Part shown: piece after piece, positions 36,721 through 49,113 of the stretch
Numbering within the stretch: position 1 is the first letter of the stretch
Layout of the letters: each line of letters begins with the position of its first letter
NCBI RefSeq assembly: GCF_030253575.1
Contig: NC_080568.1
Coordinates: 21,599,501 to 21,663,500 of the forward strand
Source: Rhododendron vialii
Lineage: Eukaryota > Streptophyta > Magnoliopsida > Ericales > Ericaceae
DNA length: 64,000 bases
Reading direction: 5' to 3'
Program-made: the position numbers and the translations under genes
The notes under the pieces: model-generated
Told to the model about the DNA's origin: nothing
Database searches by the model: none
Seen by the model: the letters and a program-made list of their open reading frames with translations, nothing else

Positions 36721-37126
36721 GAGAAGTGCTAGCCGTACCGACCAATTTCAAACCGAAATCGTACCGACGGCCGCTCCGGGCTGTCTCCGGCCACCGGACG
36801 GCCGATCCGAGCCGTTCAAAAATTCTAAAAAAAAAAACCGAGGGGCCCTACGCGAGAATAAACGGCATCCGATATGTGTAGGGTGGTTAGATCGAGTACC
36901 CTAGTTTTCGCGTATACATATATACACGAGTATACACGAAAAATAGGGTACTCGATCTAACCACTCTACATACATCGGATGCCGTTTATTCCCGCGTAAG
37001 GCCACTCGGTTTTTTTTTTTAGAATTTTTGAACGGCTCGGATCGGCCGTCCGGTGGCCGGAGACAGCCCGAAACGGCCGTCGGTACGGTTTCGGTTTGAA
37101 ATTGGTCGGTACGGCTAGGATTTCTG
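36721..37126. mobile_element. Mutator-type MITE, 406 bp, 9-bp TSD TTTGTAGCC
   Basis: Nearly the whole element is an inverted repeat. The arms carry CTAGCCGTACCGACC at both ends, with GGCCGTCCGGTGGCCGG and TCGATCTAACCAC farther in. A TA-rich turn lies near 36920. It is flanked by perfect 9-bp TTTGTAGCC (36712-36720 and 37127-37135). It is non-coding; the RNA from either strand would fold into one long hairpin. Confidence 0.93.
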
Positions 37127-37133
37127 TTTGTAG

Positions 37134-37252
37134 CCCCTTTTACGAACTGGGTTTACTTAAAGATTTCCCCCCTAACTAAGCAGAACTATGTCGCCCCTTT
37201 TACGAACTAGGTTTACTTAAAGATTTCCCCCCAACTAAGCAGAACTATGTCT
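37134..37252. repeat. 60-bp tandem repeat, two copies
   Basis: The unit containing TACGAACTGGGTTTACTTAA starts at 37141 and again at 37201 (GG to AG). One C is lost from the poly-C run of the second copy. Confidence 0.9.
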
Positions 37253-37258
37253 CAAAAC

Positions 37259-37259
37259 T

Positions 37260-37310
<51 letters not shown>
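37259..37310. repeat. (GA)n microsatellite
   Basis: About 26 uninterrupted GA units. The minus-strand frame of Ser/Leu alternation across it is an artefact. Confidence 0.95.
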
Positions 37311-37313
<3 letters not shown>

Positions 37314-38790
37314 TGCAAGTAAAGGGATGGATTAGAGAGGTCAAAGTCCTCCAGATAATCTTGTAAGGTGACGAAAAGGAAATATGGTTAAGCATTTCTG
37401 TATCAAAAGCAACAGATAGCATCATACAGATGCACGGCTGCAAATAGTCACAGCTTAAACAAATTGTAAAATCACGACTTGAAGACATGAAAAATACCCC
37501 AATCACCAAGATACTCCTTGTTATCCTTTATTGGAAGCTAAATAGTACTCTTTTTGCGCTTCATTTTCATTTTGTTGTTTCAGACTTAATGATGATTCTT
37601 ATGATTCTTTAGCCAATTAGGTATATTATTGATTGGTTGGACAGTAGCAGTTTCTGTATATCTAAGAAGCAACTTGTGGGGCAGATAGAAGTTTCTCGCC
37701 TAATCCAGCTGAATTTTCTGGAAAACATCAATTCCGAAAACCATATCAGAACCCTAATAATTCAAAATCTTTCTCAGTTATTTGGAATGTTGCTTATTAC
37801 CATCAAGAGCTGTTCTTATCACAGTAATATATATGCTCGCTCACGTGAATCTCTTTACACTTGACCTGAAATATTAGAAAACAAGAGGGAGAACTTCCAC
37901 TAAATTAGACCTATATGAGAAAGCCAAAGAAAGGACGTGAGACATACCAACATCCTTTCTTTTTTCTTGAAAGCGGCAGATTTCCCCCTTAGAAAGGAGG
38001 GGGATGTAGAAAGGAGGGGGATGTACACCCGTTACATGAAATACTTTCACCTGTAAGACCTATCAGTGCTATTACAAAAGTACTATCACGAAGTAATAAA
38101 TGTGGGTGTGTTTGAGTTATTCTCGTTGTTAAAGCCAAGTCATACAAAAGACGAAAAGATAGAGCTTTCGAATAAAATTCTAATCCCAGTTCAAAAAAGG
38201 ACCCAAAACATGAATCGAAAGTTAATCTAATCCGATACGTCTAAACTAAAATCGTTCAATCCATGAAGGTATGTTACATATGTAAAGATGGATTCACATA
38301 GGTAGTTGAACTTGTTCTTAAACAGCTAGACAATTCTTACCTAATAGGTCATCAAAAAGTTCTGAAAAGGCTGAGGGTTCGCGAGTTGAATTCGTTTCTG
38401 TCACAGTCGTTATTGTATACTTTGCTCTGTTTGTTTTGTTCTACTCCTGTCAGAAGATGTTCACGACATTTTGGAATGAGCAAGTGGATGAATCTCAAGC
38501 AATTAAACAGTGCCATGTGGAAGAAATGGGGCCCCCTACTGAGCAAAAAAAGATCCCAACTAAGAATCACAAAAAAGGAGGGAAATCATTATTAAAAGCG
38601 AAAAGGACAGGGCAGAAGAGAATGAAACATAAATGCCTTGAGTTATTAGACACTCTTTTGCATATGGTTGCACAGTTGCAGGAATTTTGCTGTGCCCTTC
38701 CTATTTATCTCCTAACCATAATTGTTTCTTTTGAACTTCCAAGATTCTTAGAAACCCTCCCTATTGTCCCTCTCTCTCAGTACACTGAAG
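37311..38790. other. Upstream region of the proline-rich polygalacturonase gene
   Basis: No other gene is supported. A short direct repeat (AGAAAGGAGGGGGATGTA) occurs at about 37991 and 38007. The frame at 38436-38804 lacks family features and overlaps the likely promoter and leader. Confidence 0.45.
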
Positions 38791-41700
38791 ATGATGGAAC
38801 GTAATTTCAGAAGCCTAACGTTTATGCTATTCATTTTCTGCCTAATTTGGTCATCTCACATGCACAGTTGCAATGCAAGAAGAGGCAAGCATTGGAGGCA
38901 AAGAAGAGGTTCCTCAGCTTCTTTGTACAATAAGAACAGGATGAGTCATGGCAGTAGTCACCACCAGAGCGATGTTGATAAAATGATATCTCCACCGCCT
39001 CCAAAACGTAAAATTCTACCGCCTCGAAAAGCACCACCGTTGCCTCCATATTCTAGTAGGCTACCACATCCTCAAGCTCTTAAAACACCACCACTTCCAT
39101 CTCCAAATGCACCACCACCTCGTCCATATCCGAATAAGCCTCCATCTCCTAATGTACCACCTCCACCGCCGCCTCCATCTCCAAATGCACCACCACCACC
39201 GCCATTTCCAAGTACACCACCACCTCCTCCATATCCATATACACCACAACCACCACCCCCTCCATCACCAAATACACCACCGATTCCTCCATATCCAAAT
39301 ACACCACTACCACCAGCACCTCCCCCATCTCTAAATGCACCACCACCTCCTCCATCTTCGAATGCACCGCCCCCTCCTTCATATCCCAATACACCACCAC
39401 GACCACCTCCATCTTCAAATGCACCAGCACCTCCTCCATATCCAAATGCACCCCCACCACCACCACCACCTCCATCTCCCAATGCACCGCCGCTGCCTCC
39501 GAATGCACCACCACCTCCTTCATATCCCAATACACAACCACTCCCACCTACACAACCACTCCCACCTCCACCTCCAAATGCACCTCCGCCTCCTTCATAT
39601 CCCAATACACCACCACTACCACCTCCATCTTCAAATGCAACAGCACCTCCTCCATATCCAAATGCACCCTCACCAACACCTCCATCTCCCAATGCACCGC
39701 CGCATCCGCCATCTCCGAATGCACCACCGCCTCCTTCATATCCCAAGACACCACCACTACCACCTCCATCTCCAAATGCACCGCTGCCTCCTTCATATCC
39801 CTATACACCACCACTACCACCTCCATCTTCAAATGCACCGGCACCGGCACCTCCTCCATATCCAAATGCACCCCCACCTCCATATCCAAATGCACCACCG
39901 CCACCTCAATGCCGAAACGCACCACTGCCACCTCCATTTTTTAATACACCACTGCCTCCTCCATTTTTGAATGCACCACCACTTACATATACCAATACAC
40001 CACCACGGCCGCTGCGTCCTCCATCTCCGAAACCAACATCGCCTCCTAAAGCACCACCTCAAAAAGCATCGCCTTCATCTATAAAATCAACACCCCCTCC
40101 GAAAGCACCGCCTCAAAAAGCACCGCCTCCATCTCCAAAAGCACCACCACCCCCGGTTCCTAAACCTTCTGCTGTGTTTGATGTACTAAAATTTGGCGCC
40201 AAGGGAGATGGAGCTAGCGATGACACAAAGGTACTTTTAGACTGGTTGGACTTAAATATCCAAATCTGCAAAGTTTTATAAATTTGGATTTCTGCTAAAC
40301 TCTTGACCCCCTACAACTAAAGCACTCCCTACACACTCCCTCCGTCCCAAATTCTTTGTCCGGTCCGCAAAACGGAGAGTTCAAAATAATACAATTTTTG
40401 CAATAAAAAATCAAAAAATTTTCAACAATTTACTAGATATCAATGAGTGTTTTTAATTTGTGAAAAAAGTTTGAATTTTTTCTTGTAAAAATTGCATTAT
40501 TTTTAACACTCCGTTTTGCAGACCGGACAAAGAATTTGGGACGGAGGGAGTATCATTTCTAATCTCATCCACAATTTATTGCCCTTTTTCTGAGAAGCAG
40601 AACTGTATGTTGCCCCAGGTCATTAAAAGGGCAGAGTGCTCTTATTTTCTAACTATCTTATAAGAAGAGATTAGAAAACTACAAAATCACTCATTTTATT
40701 CACAATTCACTCAGGGCTGCTGTATAGCTACCGAACAAACCTAACGCATGTAAAATACTGTTGCATAATACTCCCTCCGTCCCATAACGTTTGTCCAGTC
40801 CGCAAAACGATGACGTAAAAATAATACAATTTTTGTAAGAAAAATTTAAAAAAATTTCAACAATTCACTAGATATCAATGAGTTCTTTTAATTTATGAAA
40901 AAAGTTTGATCTTTTTCTTGAAAAATTGCATTATTTTTTAGTCCTCATTTTACAGATCGGACAAACATTTTGGGACAGAGGTAGTACAACAAAACAAAAC
41001 AAAAGCACACTGTTAGTTAAGGGAATGACAAAAGAATGCCCACAGTTCTGCTTACTGACAACAGAAATCAGGTGAGGCACTAAAATAATAATCTGCAGTG
41101 TGGTCAAAATTTCCAACAATTTCTTTCCAAAAAAAAATTGTAATTTACCAAATCGTGAACTTGGGAAGGGCACGGAACAGGTAAGGGACAGGGAATCTTT
41201 GCTCTGCATAGTTCTGTACAAGTATATAACAAGGACATGATCATAAATGAAGTCATAACATAGTAAATGCAGATGATAACATTACTGAGACGGTCAATTA
41301 TATGGTGCAACACAGGCATTTCAATCTGCGTGGGCAGCTGCGTGCAAAATGGAGGCGTCCACAATCACAGTCCCATCAAAATTCACCTTCCTTGTGGGAC
41401 CCATTTCATTCGCTGGTCCTAACTGCCAACCAAACATTGTCTTCCAGGTGACTCATACTAGCTAGTAATATTACTGTCCAAATCCTCAATAGCGTACACA
41501 TACAAATGTAAGATTTAGGTTAATACCAGTTACCCTATGCTTCCCTTGCATCCCATTTTCCCAGTGCCATTCTACATCACCCATGGTCCAGGATTTTTGG
41601 ACGGTGAGATCAAGTGTTTCACATTGATAAAAGGGAAATTTAATGTCAATTTAGTACAAGGCTTTGGGACAATTTGTGAGGTCAAAGGTGTGAAATATCG

Positions 41701-44500
41701 ATAAAACCTACTATAAGAGATTTTTTGCCCTGATAACCATGCAAATCAAACTAAATATTTTTTTCCCAGCTTGATGGTACTATAATCGCTCCAACGAGCT
41801 CCAAACCTTGGGGTTCAGGACTCCTTCAGTGGCTTGAATTTACAAAGCTAAAAGGAATCACAGTTCAAGGATCAGGCACCATTGATGGAAGGGGCTCAGT
41901 CTGGTGGAAAGAGTCCCCATATGCTGCCCCCACAGACGAAGAATCAAGACTCCTTGTCCCATTAAACAACAGGGTCGAAGAAAACCCACCAGTAATTATT
42001 ACCTCCTCCCTGTCGTTTCTTTATCTGCCTCTAGTTTCTGCAATAACTATGCCTCACAACTTTTGGGCAGATAAGCAGTTCACTTGGTTTGAAAATGCCA
42101 ACCACTAAGCCAACAGTAAGGACCACTTCCAGAACCCAAAACTACATTTCTCTTACATGCAACCCTTATTACAGGATATCTGTAACTTTGGTTTCACAGG
42201 CATTTAGGTTCTACGGGAGTTCTAATGTGATAGTCAAAGGCATAACAATTCAAAACAGTCCCCTCTGCCACCTCAAGTTTGACAACTGCATAGGAGTTTC
42301 AGTATTCAATATGAGCATATCTTCTCCTGGAGATAGCCCCAATACTGATGGCATCCACTTGCAGAATTCCCAGAATGTCTTAATCCGCAATACTAATCTT
42401 GCCTGCGGTAATTTTCTTTGTACAAGGGTGCTTTTTCTACATTGCTTGTTAATATCAACAGTAAAGTGTACACCTAGTCCCTGTTTGTTGACCAGACAAA
42501 TATTGAAGGAATTTACAATCCGGTAGAATAAGTAATGTCATCAGACCAATAGTGAAGGATTAACGACACTCTCTCTATGGTGTAGAATAGATTGTGTTTT
42601 AATGGATATGTTATCCGATGGTTAATTAATCCTGTTCACAAAAGCGTTCCAATCAAGCACAAGATGAGTCTGCTTGGATTTAAGGGCCGACCCAGAGCTG
42701 TAACCCAGACAAACAAATGGAAGCCCGGTAAGAATTTAATGATAACACTGATGTAACGGATAAGAGAACACATACAATTGGACCATTCTATAACGTGCCA
42801 CAAACTTATGATTCTAGTAACCTATACCAAGCACCTCATGGAAGTCCAGCAACTAATATTTGACACAGTTGTAACAAGTGGTGTCTTATGTTATCCTCTT
42901 AACTATGCGTCATACATGAACCATTAAAAAAAGTCCACCATGATTAGGCTTAAACCCATAAATCCCAGAGACAGGACGACGTTTCTCTTTTGTCATACGC
43001 ACGCAACTTTGTTTTCAGTAGGACAAAAAAGAGTAACTTATATTTTTCTCCCTTTACACTCTAAACAAAAGGTCCATGCATCAAGCAAATGGTACACTAA
43101 GATCTCAAGTTCTAATGCTTTGTGCAGGCGATGACTGTGTTTCTATACAAACTGGATGCTCAAATGTCTACATACACGATGTTAACTGTGGCCCTGGACA
43201 TGGAATCAGCATTGGAGGGCTAGGAAAGGATAAAACCAAGGCTTGCGTGTCAAACATTACTGTTCGAAATATCAATATGCATAACACAATGACTGGTGTC
43301 AGGATAAAGACATGGCAGGTAAGGAACTCTGCAGTACATCCAGTTCAAAATTAAGTCGAAATAATATAACATGCATTTGGTTGGGTAAATAAAACAACTG
43401 AGTCATCACAGATTGTGGAACCACAAAACTAGCAATTAGTTTATATATATATATATATATGTATACACACACACACCACGGATCCAGTGAGGGATCCCTT
43501 ACCGGTCTACCGTGCGGACCTCCCCTTTCCCGATCGAATTGCGACGATCCGAGCCGCTCAATGTGTTCAGAACGTGATTTTAAGGGTACCAGCGAGAAAT
43601 CAGCAAAAAAAATGATCGGGAAGGGCTTGATCCGAGCATTTTTTGCTCGGAAATCAGTAAAAACTGCTCGGATCAAGCCCTTCCCAATCATTTTTTTTGC
43701 TGATTTCTCACGAGTACCCTTAAAATCACGTTCTGATCACTTTGAGCGGCTCAGATCGTCGCAATTCAATCGGGAAAGGGGAGTCCCGTGTGGGATCCCT
43801 TAAGGGAACCGGACTATATATATATATGACTAAAAATGCTAAACAGACTCACTGGAAGCAAGTTTGAAGTCATGATTGAGTCTTCAAATTTTAAGGGAGA
43901 TTAGACTTGTCAGACTGGTTTTGAGTCAATGGGATGGGCTCCATATTTCATAATTACACCAACAAAAATATTCAGAACAACTATAGCAAACGGTATTCAA
44001 AAGGTTGAATATCATGTGAATTCGTCCAAAACAGCCAATTTGGTAAGAAATTGAAACTTTGACATTCTTTAATCTTCACTCGTGCTGATGTACTTATGCA
44101 GGGTGGGTCAGGGTCTGTGCAAGGAGTATTGTTCTCAAACATTCAAGTTTCTGAAGTCGAAATCCCAATCGTAATTGACCAATACTACTGCGACAGCAGA
44201 AAATGCAAGAACCAAACATCTGCAGTGGCTCTATCAGATATCACATACGAAAAGATAAGTGGAACGTACAAGGTACAACCGGCATACCTTGCCTGTAGTG
44301 ACAGCATCCCGTGTGTGGATGTCATTCTCTCTGACATAGACCTCAGCCAACTTCAAGAAAAGTATCACATGGATGATGCCTTCTGTTGGAAGACTTTGGG
44401 AGAGTTAAAAGGTCCGGTAGAGCCTCCCATTGGCTGTATACAGGATGGCGAGCAATCACGAAACTGGAATAAAAAGGATCAATATTCATGTCAAGCATAG
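38791..44500 (+). CDS. Polygalacturonase (GH28) with long proline-rich, extensin-like N-terminal domain, 7 exons, 878 aa
   Basis: Exons: 38791-40230, 41316-41447, 41770-41991, 42071-42115, 42200-42407, 43128-43318 and 44102-44500. The frame closes (2,637 nt with stop). ATG 38791 is chosen because it directly precedes a signal peptide ([20 protein letters not shown]). After a basic stretch ([12 protein letters not shown]), residues about 65-460 are proline-rich, made of 6-15 residue units such as [12 protein letters not shown] and PPPPYPNAP, then [10 protein letters not shown]. The GH28 domain starts near 462 ([18 protein letters not shown]) and keeps NTD (661-663), GDDC (683-686), GHG (706-708) and RIK (741-743). 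The catalytic part and the KMPTTKPT exon resemble the group of Arabidopsis At1g48100 (PGX3), from memory. Inference: the Pro-rich arm may be hydroxylated and O-glycosylated and hold the enzyme in the wall. Repeat number varies easily, so length may be polymorphic. Confidence 0.92.
40336..40550. mobile_element. Stowaway-type MITE, 215 bp, in intron 1 of the proline-rich polygalacturonase
   Basis: The ends CTCCCTCCGTCCC and GGGACGGAGGGAG are perfect inverted repeats, the signature of Tc1/mariner Stowaway MITEs. The arms continue inward (TTTGTCCGG / CCGGACAAA). TA follows on the right; the left flank is CA, a mutated TA. Confidence 0.92.
40771..40984. mobile_element. Second Stowaway-type MITE, 214 bp, same intron
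   Basis: Begins CTCCCTCCGTCCC after TA (40769-40770) and ends GGGACAGAGGTAG before TA (40985-40986). It shares the internal phrase ATTCACTAGATATCAATGAG with the first copy, so they are one subfamily. The right end is more diverged. Confidence 0.9.
43486..43806. mobile_element. Palindromic MITE-like insertion in intron 6 of the proline-rich polygalacturonase
   Basis: Inverted arms meet near 43650. CTCCCCTTTCCCGAT, GAATTGCGACGATC and GAACGTGATTTTAAGGG on the left are mirrored on the right. An inner pair (GCTCGGATCAAGCCCTTCC) is even more alike. It is embedded in (TA)n sequence on both sides, so the TSD cannot be fixed. The two overlapping open frames simply read the arms. Confidence 0.85.
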
Positions 44501-45512
44501 CCTAGGTATATTCTGGTGTATTCACGTGTGTGGTCGGTGTGATTTCCTGACCCCTTTCACACCATCATGTAGCAAGGTAATTACGAATACTTAGTATAGA
44601 CCTATTAGTTGTAGGGATTCTACTAGGACCATATTGGTTCCCATTGTGTGAACATACAATATTCTTGGTAGATAAGAGCATGATAGTAGGAAAATTGCAA
44701 CCTTATCTGCTTAGATTTAACTGTCCATGTCACATGCACACACCCACACGCACAGGTTCTAACAAAGTAAATCTCCAATTCCAAACAGGCCAAACTTTCA
44801 ATCAGTGAGCAAATGACAAGTCGCTGGACATTAGAAGACTGAGTTAATGACAAGCAGATGAGTTTTCGATCCAAAACATATGGATGGGCAAGCATCATCA
44901 GGATTTTAATAGAATTTTCATGGGAGAGGTTATTGTTGTTATTTGTATGAATTTAGTGTACACAGTTCTGGCAAAGTAAATACGGAAAAACAAATTCAAG
45001 CAATAACAAGACTACAAAAGGCATGCATTGACACTACAACATTGATGCCAAATAACTTAATATGCAAGAAGGGGACAAACCAGATAAAGTAATTACCAGT
45101 GAAGGTTCACACAGATGGAAATAGACAAGGATGTTAACTCCTGGGATGGGAATACTGGTGCACAGAAACAGTAGGCAAGATAAATGAAAGTTAATTCATT
45201 CATCATGAGAAGGAAACATCAAATTCAGCATTTTTTTTTTCGATCCATCTGGATATTTCTCCCTACCAGTCCCCAAGGCTGTGCAGAGATAACTGGAGCC
45301 TCCACCCTCAGAGTAATTCTGCTGTTTACACCAAAAAAAAAAATTATTACTCCAGCTCATTGCAATTAATTAGATATGTATCTCTCTCGACCAGCATAAT
45401 CATGATTTACCCCTTGAATGAGCAGCTGGAGAGGTGGAAGCCAGCAAGATAACTATGTAGTAAAAGAACTCCATACAACAAAAATACTTGTCAAAATAAA
45501 AGAAGAGGGGAA
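44501..45512. other. 3' flank of the proline-rich polygalacturonase; no gene seen
   Basis: AT-rich non-coding sequence with a 10-T run at 45232 and an A run at 45334. Confidence 0.5.
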
Positions 45513-45517
45513 GGAGG

Positions 45518-46884
45518 TGCTTGCGACCTAAGTGTGCGTCATAGAATAGGCTGCCCCAAGCGTAGGGCTAGGTCGGTTGTAGCATGATAACTCAGAAGTC
45601 CGAGGTCGAATCCGCAGGGAGGTCACTGTAGTTAGGCAGGAGGCTAGTCTTACGTAGGGTTTCAGCGTTTAGGATGGCCAACCTTTGGTTTTGATTTGGG
45701 TGTATTTCTCTTTCTACCTCCTAATTTGATTGAAAATGCACTTTGAATGATAAATATAAAGAAGGCAAGGTCTAGGGGTTTAATCTACCCATAACTTAGG
45801 CCGTTTAATGCTTCTCGTAGATAACTCAACTGAGAATCGAGGATAATCGCTCTCACTCGGAAAGAAACTCTTTAAGCAATCGAACACCTAGAGTGCCATG
45901 GTTCCAACTTCCAAGCATTGTGTGTGCCAAGAAATTTGTCTACACACAATCAAAGAAGTTAACAACTCAAAGTTTAGAACACAAATTAGGGTTTTCTATC
46001 CATTCACAAACCAACAATGAGCATACAATGTGAGAGAAGCCATTAAAACACCTAAGTCATGGGGTAGAAATCACCTCATGACCAAACCTATGGGCCTACT
46101 CCTCCATGGAAGAAGAATGGAGGAGGATAGAGAAAGCAAAACATGGAGATAAACTTAAATAAAAGCCAGATCTATATTAATAAAGAGAGTACTTACAACA
46201 TTAATGAAGGAAACAACCTCCAAAACCTAGAAGTCAATGCTCTATTGAAGAGAGATTGAGAGCTAGGGAGGGGAGGAAAGTAGAGAGAGAAGGAGAAATG
46301 AAGGATATGAAGGATAACCTAAAAATTTGGGGTTCACTAGTATTTATACCCCCTAAAAACGTGATACAAAAGTCCAAAATGCTCCTAAGGCAAAACAAGA
46401 TCGGGCACAAAATCTGCAGAATTTTCCCAGGTGCTACCGGTACCAAGATTTATGCGGTACCGGAAGCAAAGCCCTTTGATCTTCACATCTAATGACTGGC
46501 TACCGGTACCAAGCTTTATGCGGTATCAGCAGCAAAACTGCTTGCTGAGCCTTCCGATCACTTGGTACCGTTAATCGATACCACCTGGGCAGTTTCTTGC
46601 TCTTTCTGTGCTTCTTCTTCCCTTGCCATTGACGTCCTGAGCACTCTCCAATGCTTCTTTTCATGACTCTTGGGACTCGATGGCAGAGTGCCACATGGCC
46701 TTAGGTACTTAGATACACTTGGGAGCTATCCACGGCGTCCAAACGCACCTTATTCCTATGATTTACCTGTAACTCCAAAAGAACACACCTCGCGCAAAAT
46801 CAATCGGATTAAGCATATTTAACCATGTGTGTGACAAAAACGAGAGGGATAAGCCCCATTATTTACAACATTGAGGGCTTATCA
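45518..46884 (-). mobile_element. Solo LTR, 1,367 bp, TSD GGAGG
   Basis: Read on the minus strand it starts TGATAAGCCCTCAATG and ends GTCGCAAGCA. Perfect GGAGG copies lie at 45513-45517 and 46885-46889. A TATA-like TATAAATACTAG is on the minus strand near 46356. Its end region (GACCTAGCCCTACGCTTGGGG) matches that of the solo LTR at 1651-3124, so both come from one family. The interior has no retrotransposon coding. Confidence 0.9.
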
Positions 46885-46889
46885 GGAGG

Positions 46890-49105
46890 AGAGCCCAATC
46901 CTTTCACTGATGGAAACAATACCACTTCTTGTACTTGCATCCAATTAAACAGGTTTTCTATTCTTGTAGTGGCCAAACTCTGCTGATAACTAGCACACGG
47001 TAGTCAGTTCCCATAAAATTTATGAATATCTCCTGCAAACCCTACCGGTTTACCATACCAAACCTCAAATCAACGTCAAGCAATTATGCAGTCCATCATG
47101 GTACTTAGCATTTTTCACTGCTAAACTGCCTGGCTTAACGTAACCTTCTACTGCTGAAACGGAAAATAACACAAAATGAATACTTGTTACACAAGAACGA
47201 AGAATATGGAAAGCTTTATTCCTAATTGGCATTCATGAATGGTCACTATCTACTCCATTCAAACTAGTCATGTAAACCTCATATGATGAGGCTCCTGCAG
47301 ATTGCAAGTGGAACTCCTTTTCTGTGGGTGTACAGAATACCATTATGTGCACAACCCATTTATTTCTCAAAGTTTCCTTGTTATAAACCAACGAAGTCAA
47401 GAAAACTTAACAGGAAATAAGGACAAAACTGTACAATTTATATCAAGCTAAACAAATCATAGACTTACCAAATGCTCGAAAGTCAACGGTGTAGAGCCTC
47501 GGTCAAGGTGACCCTATTAAATAGAACATTCGGGACATCAAAGCCGATGCGATGGTAATCTCGTCCTTCTTGGCCGAAGATAATGGAGGTTTCAATCCGA
47601 CGGATTAACCGTGATTGGAAAGTAAACTGAGGCCTCGACAGAGATGATGGATGGGAACTCCTACTCTGACTATAGTTGCCATCTCTAAGCGGGATTTTCA
47701 GTCATCTATCCCTTTTCTTTCCCTAGCGAGTGAAAATTGTCCTTGCCTTTGACCATGATAATAGCACGTCCTCCAGCTTCAATTGTGACATTGGTAAGGT
47801 TTGTGATTCCAATTGAGATACAAAAAATCGTGGGGAGAAAGGCGAGTGGAGATCCCGTATAACGTATGCTAATTAGGAAACCTAAGAAGAAACATAAGAA
47901 GAAGTATTGAAAAGTGACGCTGAACTCCCTGGAGCAAAACCTGAAGCTGGTACAGCCTGCTTTTCTACGTAAATAAAAGTTGACCTAAGTTGCATATCAA
48001 TGTTGAAGTGCATAGTTGAAAACCACCAGAAACAAATGACATGAAATACCACACTGGCATCTTGAATGCAAACTGTAATTGGCATATTGCTTAGGTAAGG
48101 AGTTCTGACTAACCTCTTCTGTTCATACAGCCTCCTGAAATGCAGAGATAAGAACAAAAACCAAAACCCACCTGAATTCCAGCCTAAGAGAAAATCACTA
48201 TTTCTGACTTGCTTTCGACAGCCTCTGCCACAGAATCTTTAGTCCCAACTCCCACCCATCCTTCACATTTTATCTTCAACCACCCATAACTTACTGCTGG
48301 ATAAATTATTGCATCCTTTAGCACACAAGACTTGATAGACATGGTAACACCTTCATTGGCTACCAAAGGATAATTGAGCTGGCCTTGATTCTTTTCTCAT
48401 TGACCTACCCCCATATAGGGCCACAACCACTACACTAGGGCATGAACTTCCTATGTAAACATGTCGCTCCAGTTTTGCAGGGAGAATGGCATCAATATTC
48501 TGAAAAAGCTCTTAATTGTTACATTTGGTCCACTATTTTCCTGCAGTGTCTTATATTATTTCCAAACACGGAAGAATATCGATATTGTCCTGTCAATGAC
48601 AAACCATCTTATATAACATAAGCAACCCATCAATCACAAACCTTTACTGACCTGGCTCTTCAATCGACGATCTACTGCTCCCTCTTGGTTGCAGATGCCC
48701 GTGTTTTGATTCAACCTCTTTTTTGGCTTCGGCCAAACACTTCTTCTCACTGGTCATGCTTTCCCGCCCTTATGGTAAAGCTAACCTACCTCTAAGAGTC
48801 ATTCACCGTCCCTCGCTGGGAACTGCTCACTACGCTACCTATCTTTATTCATTAAGACTGCGCTTTCCTAGCTTATCTTATAGCTCTCAAACAAGAAGAT
48901 GCTAGTCCTTATGCCATTAAGGATCTGTTACAACATCGGCTAGGATAAAAGACAAATGCCCTATAAGCGCTTAAGCCGTGATTATTTGCCCCCGTATACA
49001 AGATTCTAAGTGACCACCCATACCCACAAGCAACATACCTGCGTTAGCAATAGTACAACTACCTCAAGCAAGTGCCCTTTCACACTCAAACTGCCGGTAC
49101 TCATA
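46890..49105. other. 2.2 kb without a supported gene
   Basis: Mixed low-coding sequence. Short frames at 47882-48157 and 48184-48366 on the minus strand lack known motifs and splice support. Confidence 0.45.
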
Positions 49106-49113
49106 ATAGGCAG

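Noticed and set aside
38764-38790. Upstream start at 38764 for the proline-rich polygalacturonase
   Set aside because: The codon there is TTG. The first ATG in frame is 38791, directly before the signal peptide.
39061-39970. Long open frames on both strands over the proline-rich exon (Gly-rich, His/Leu-rich, Met/Val-rich)
   Set aside because: They are shadows of the low-complexity CCA/CCT repeats. Only the plus frame with signal peptide and GH28 continuation makes sense.
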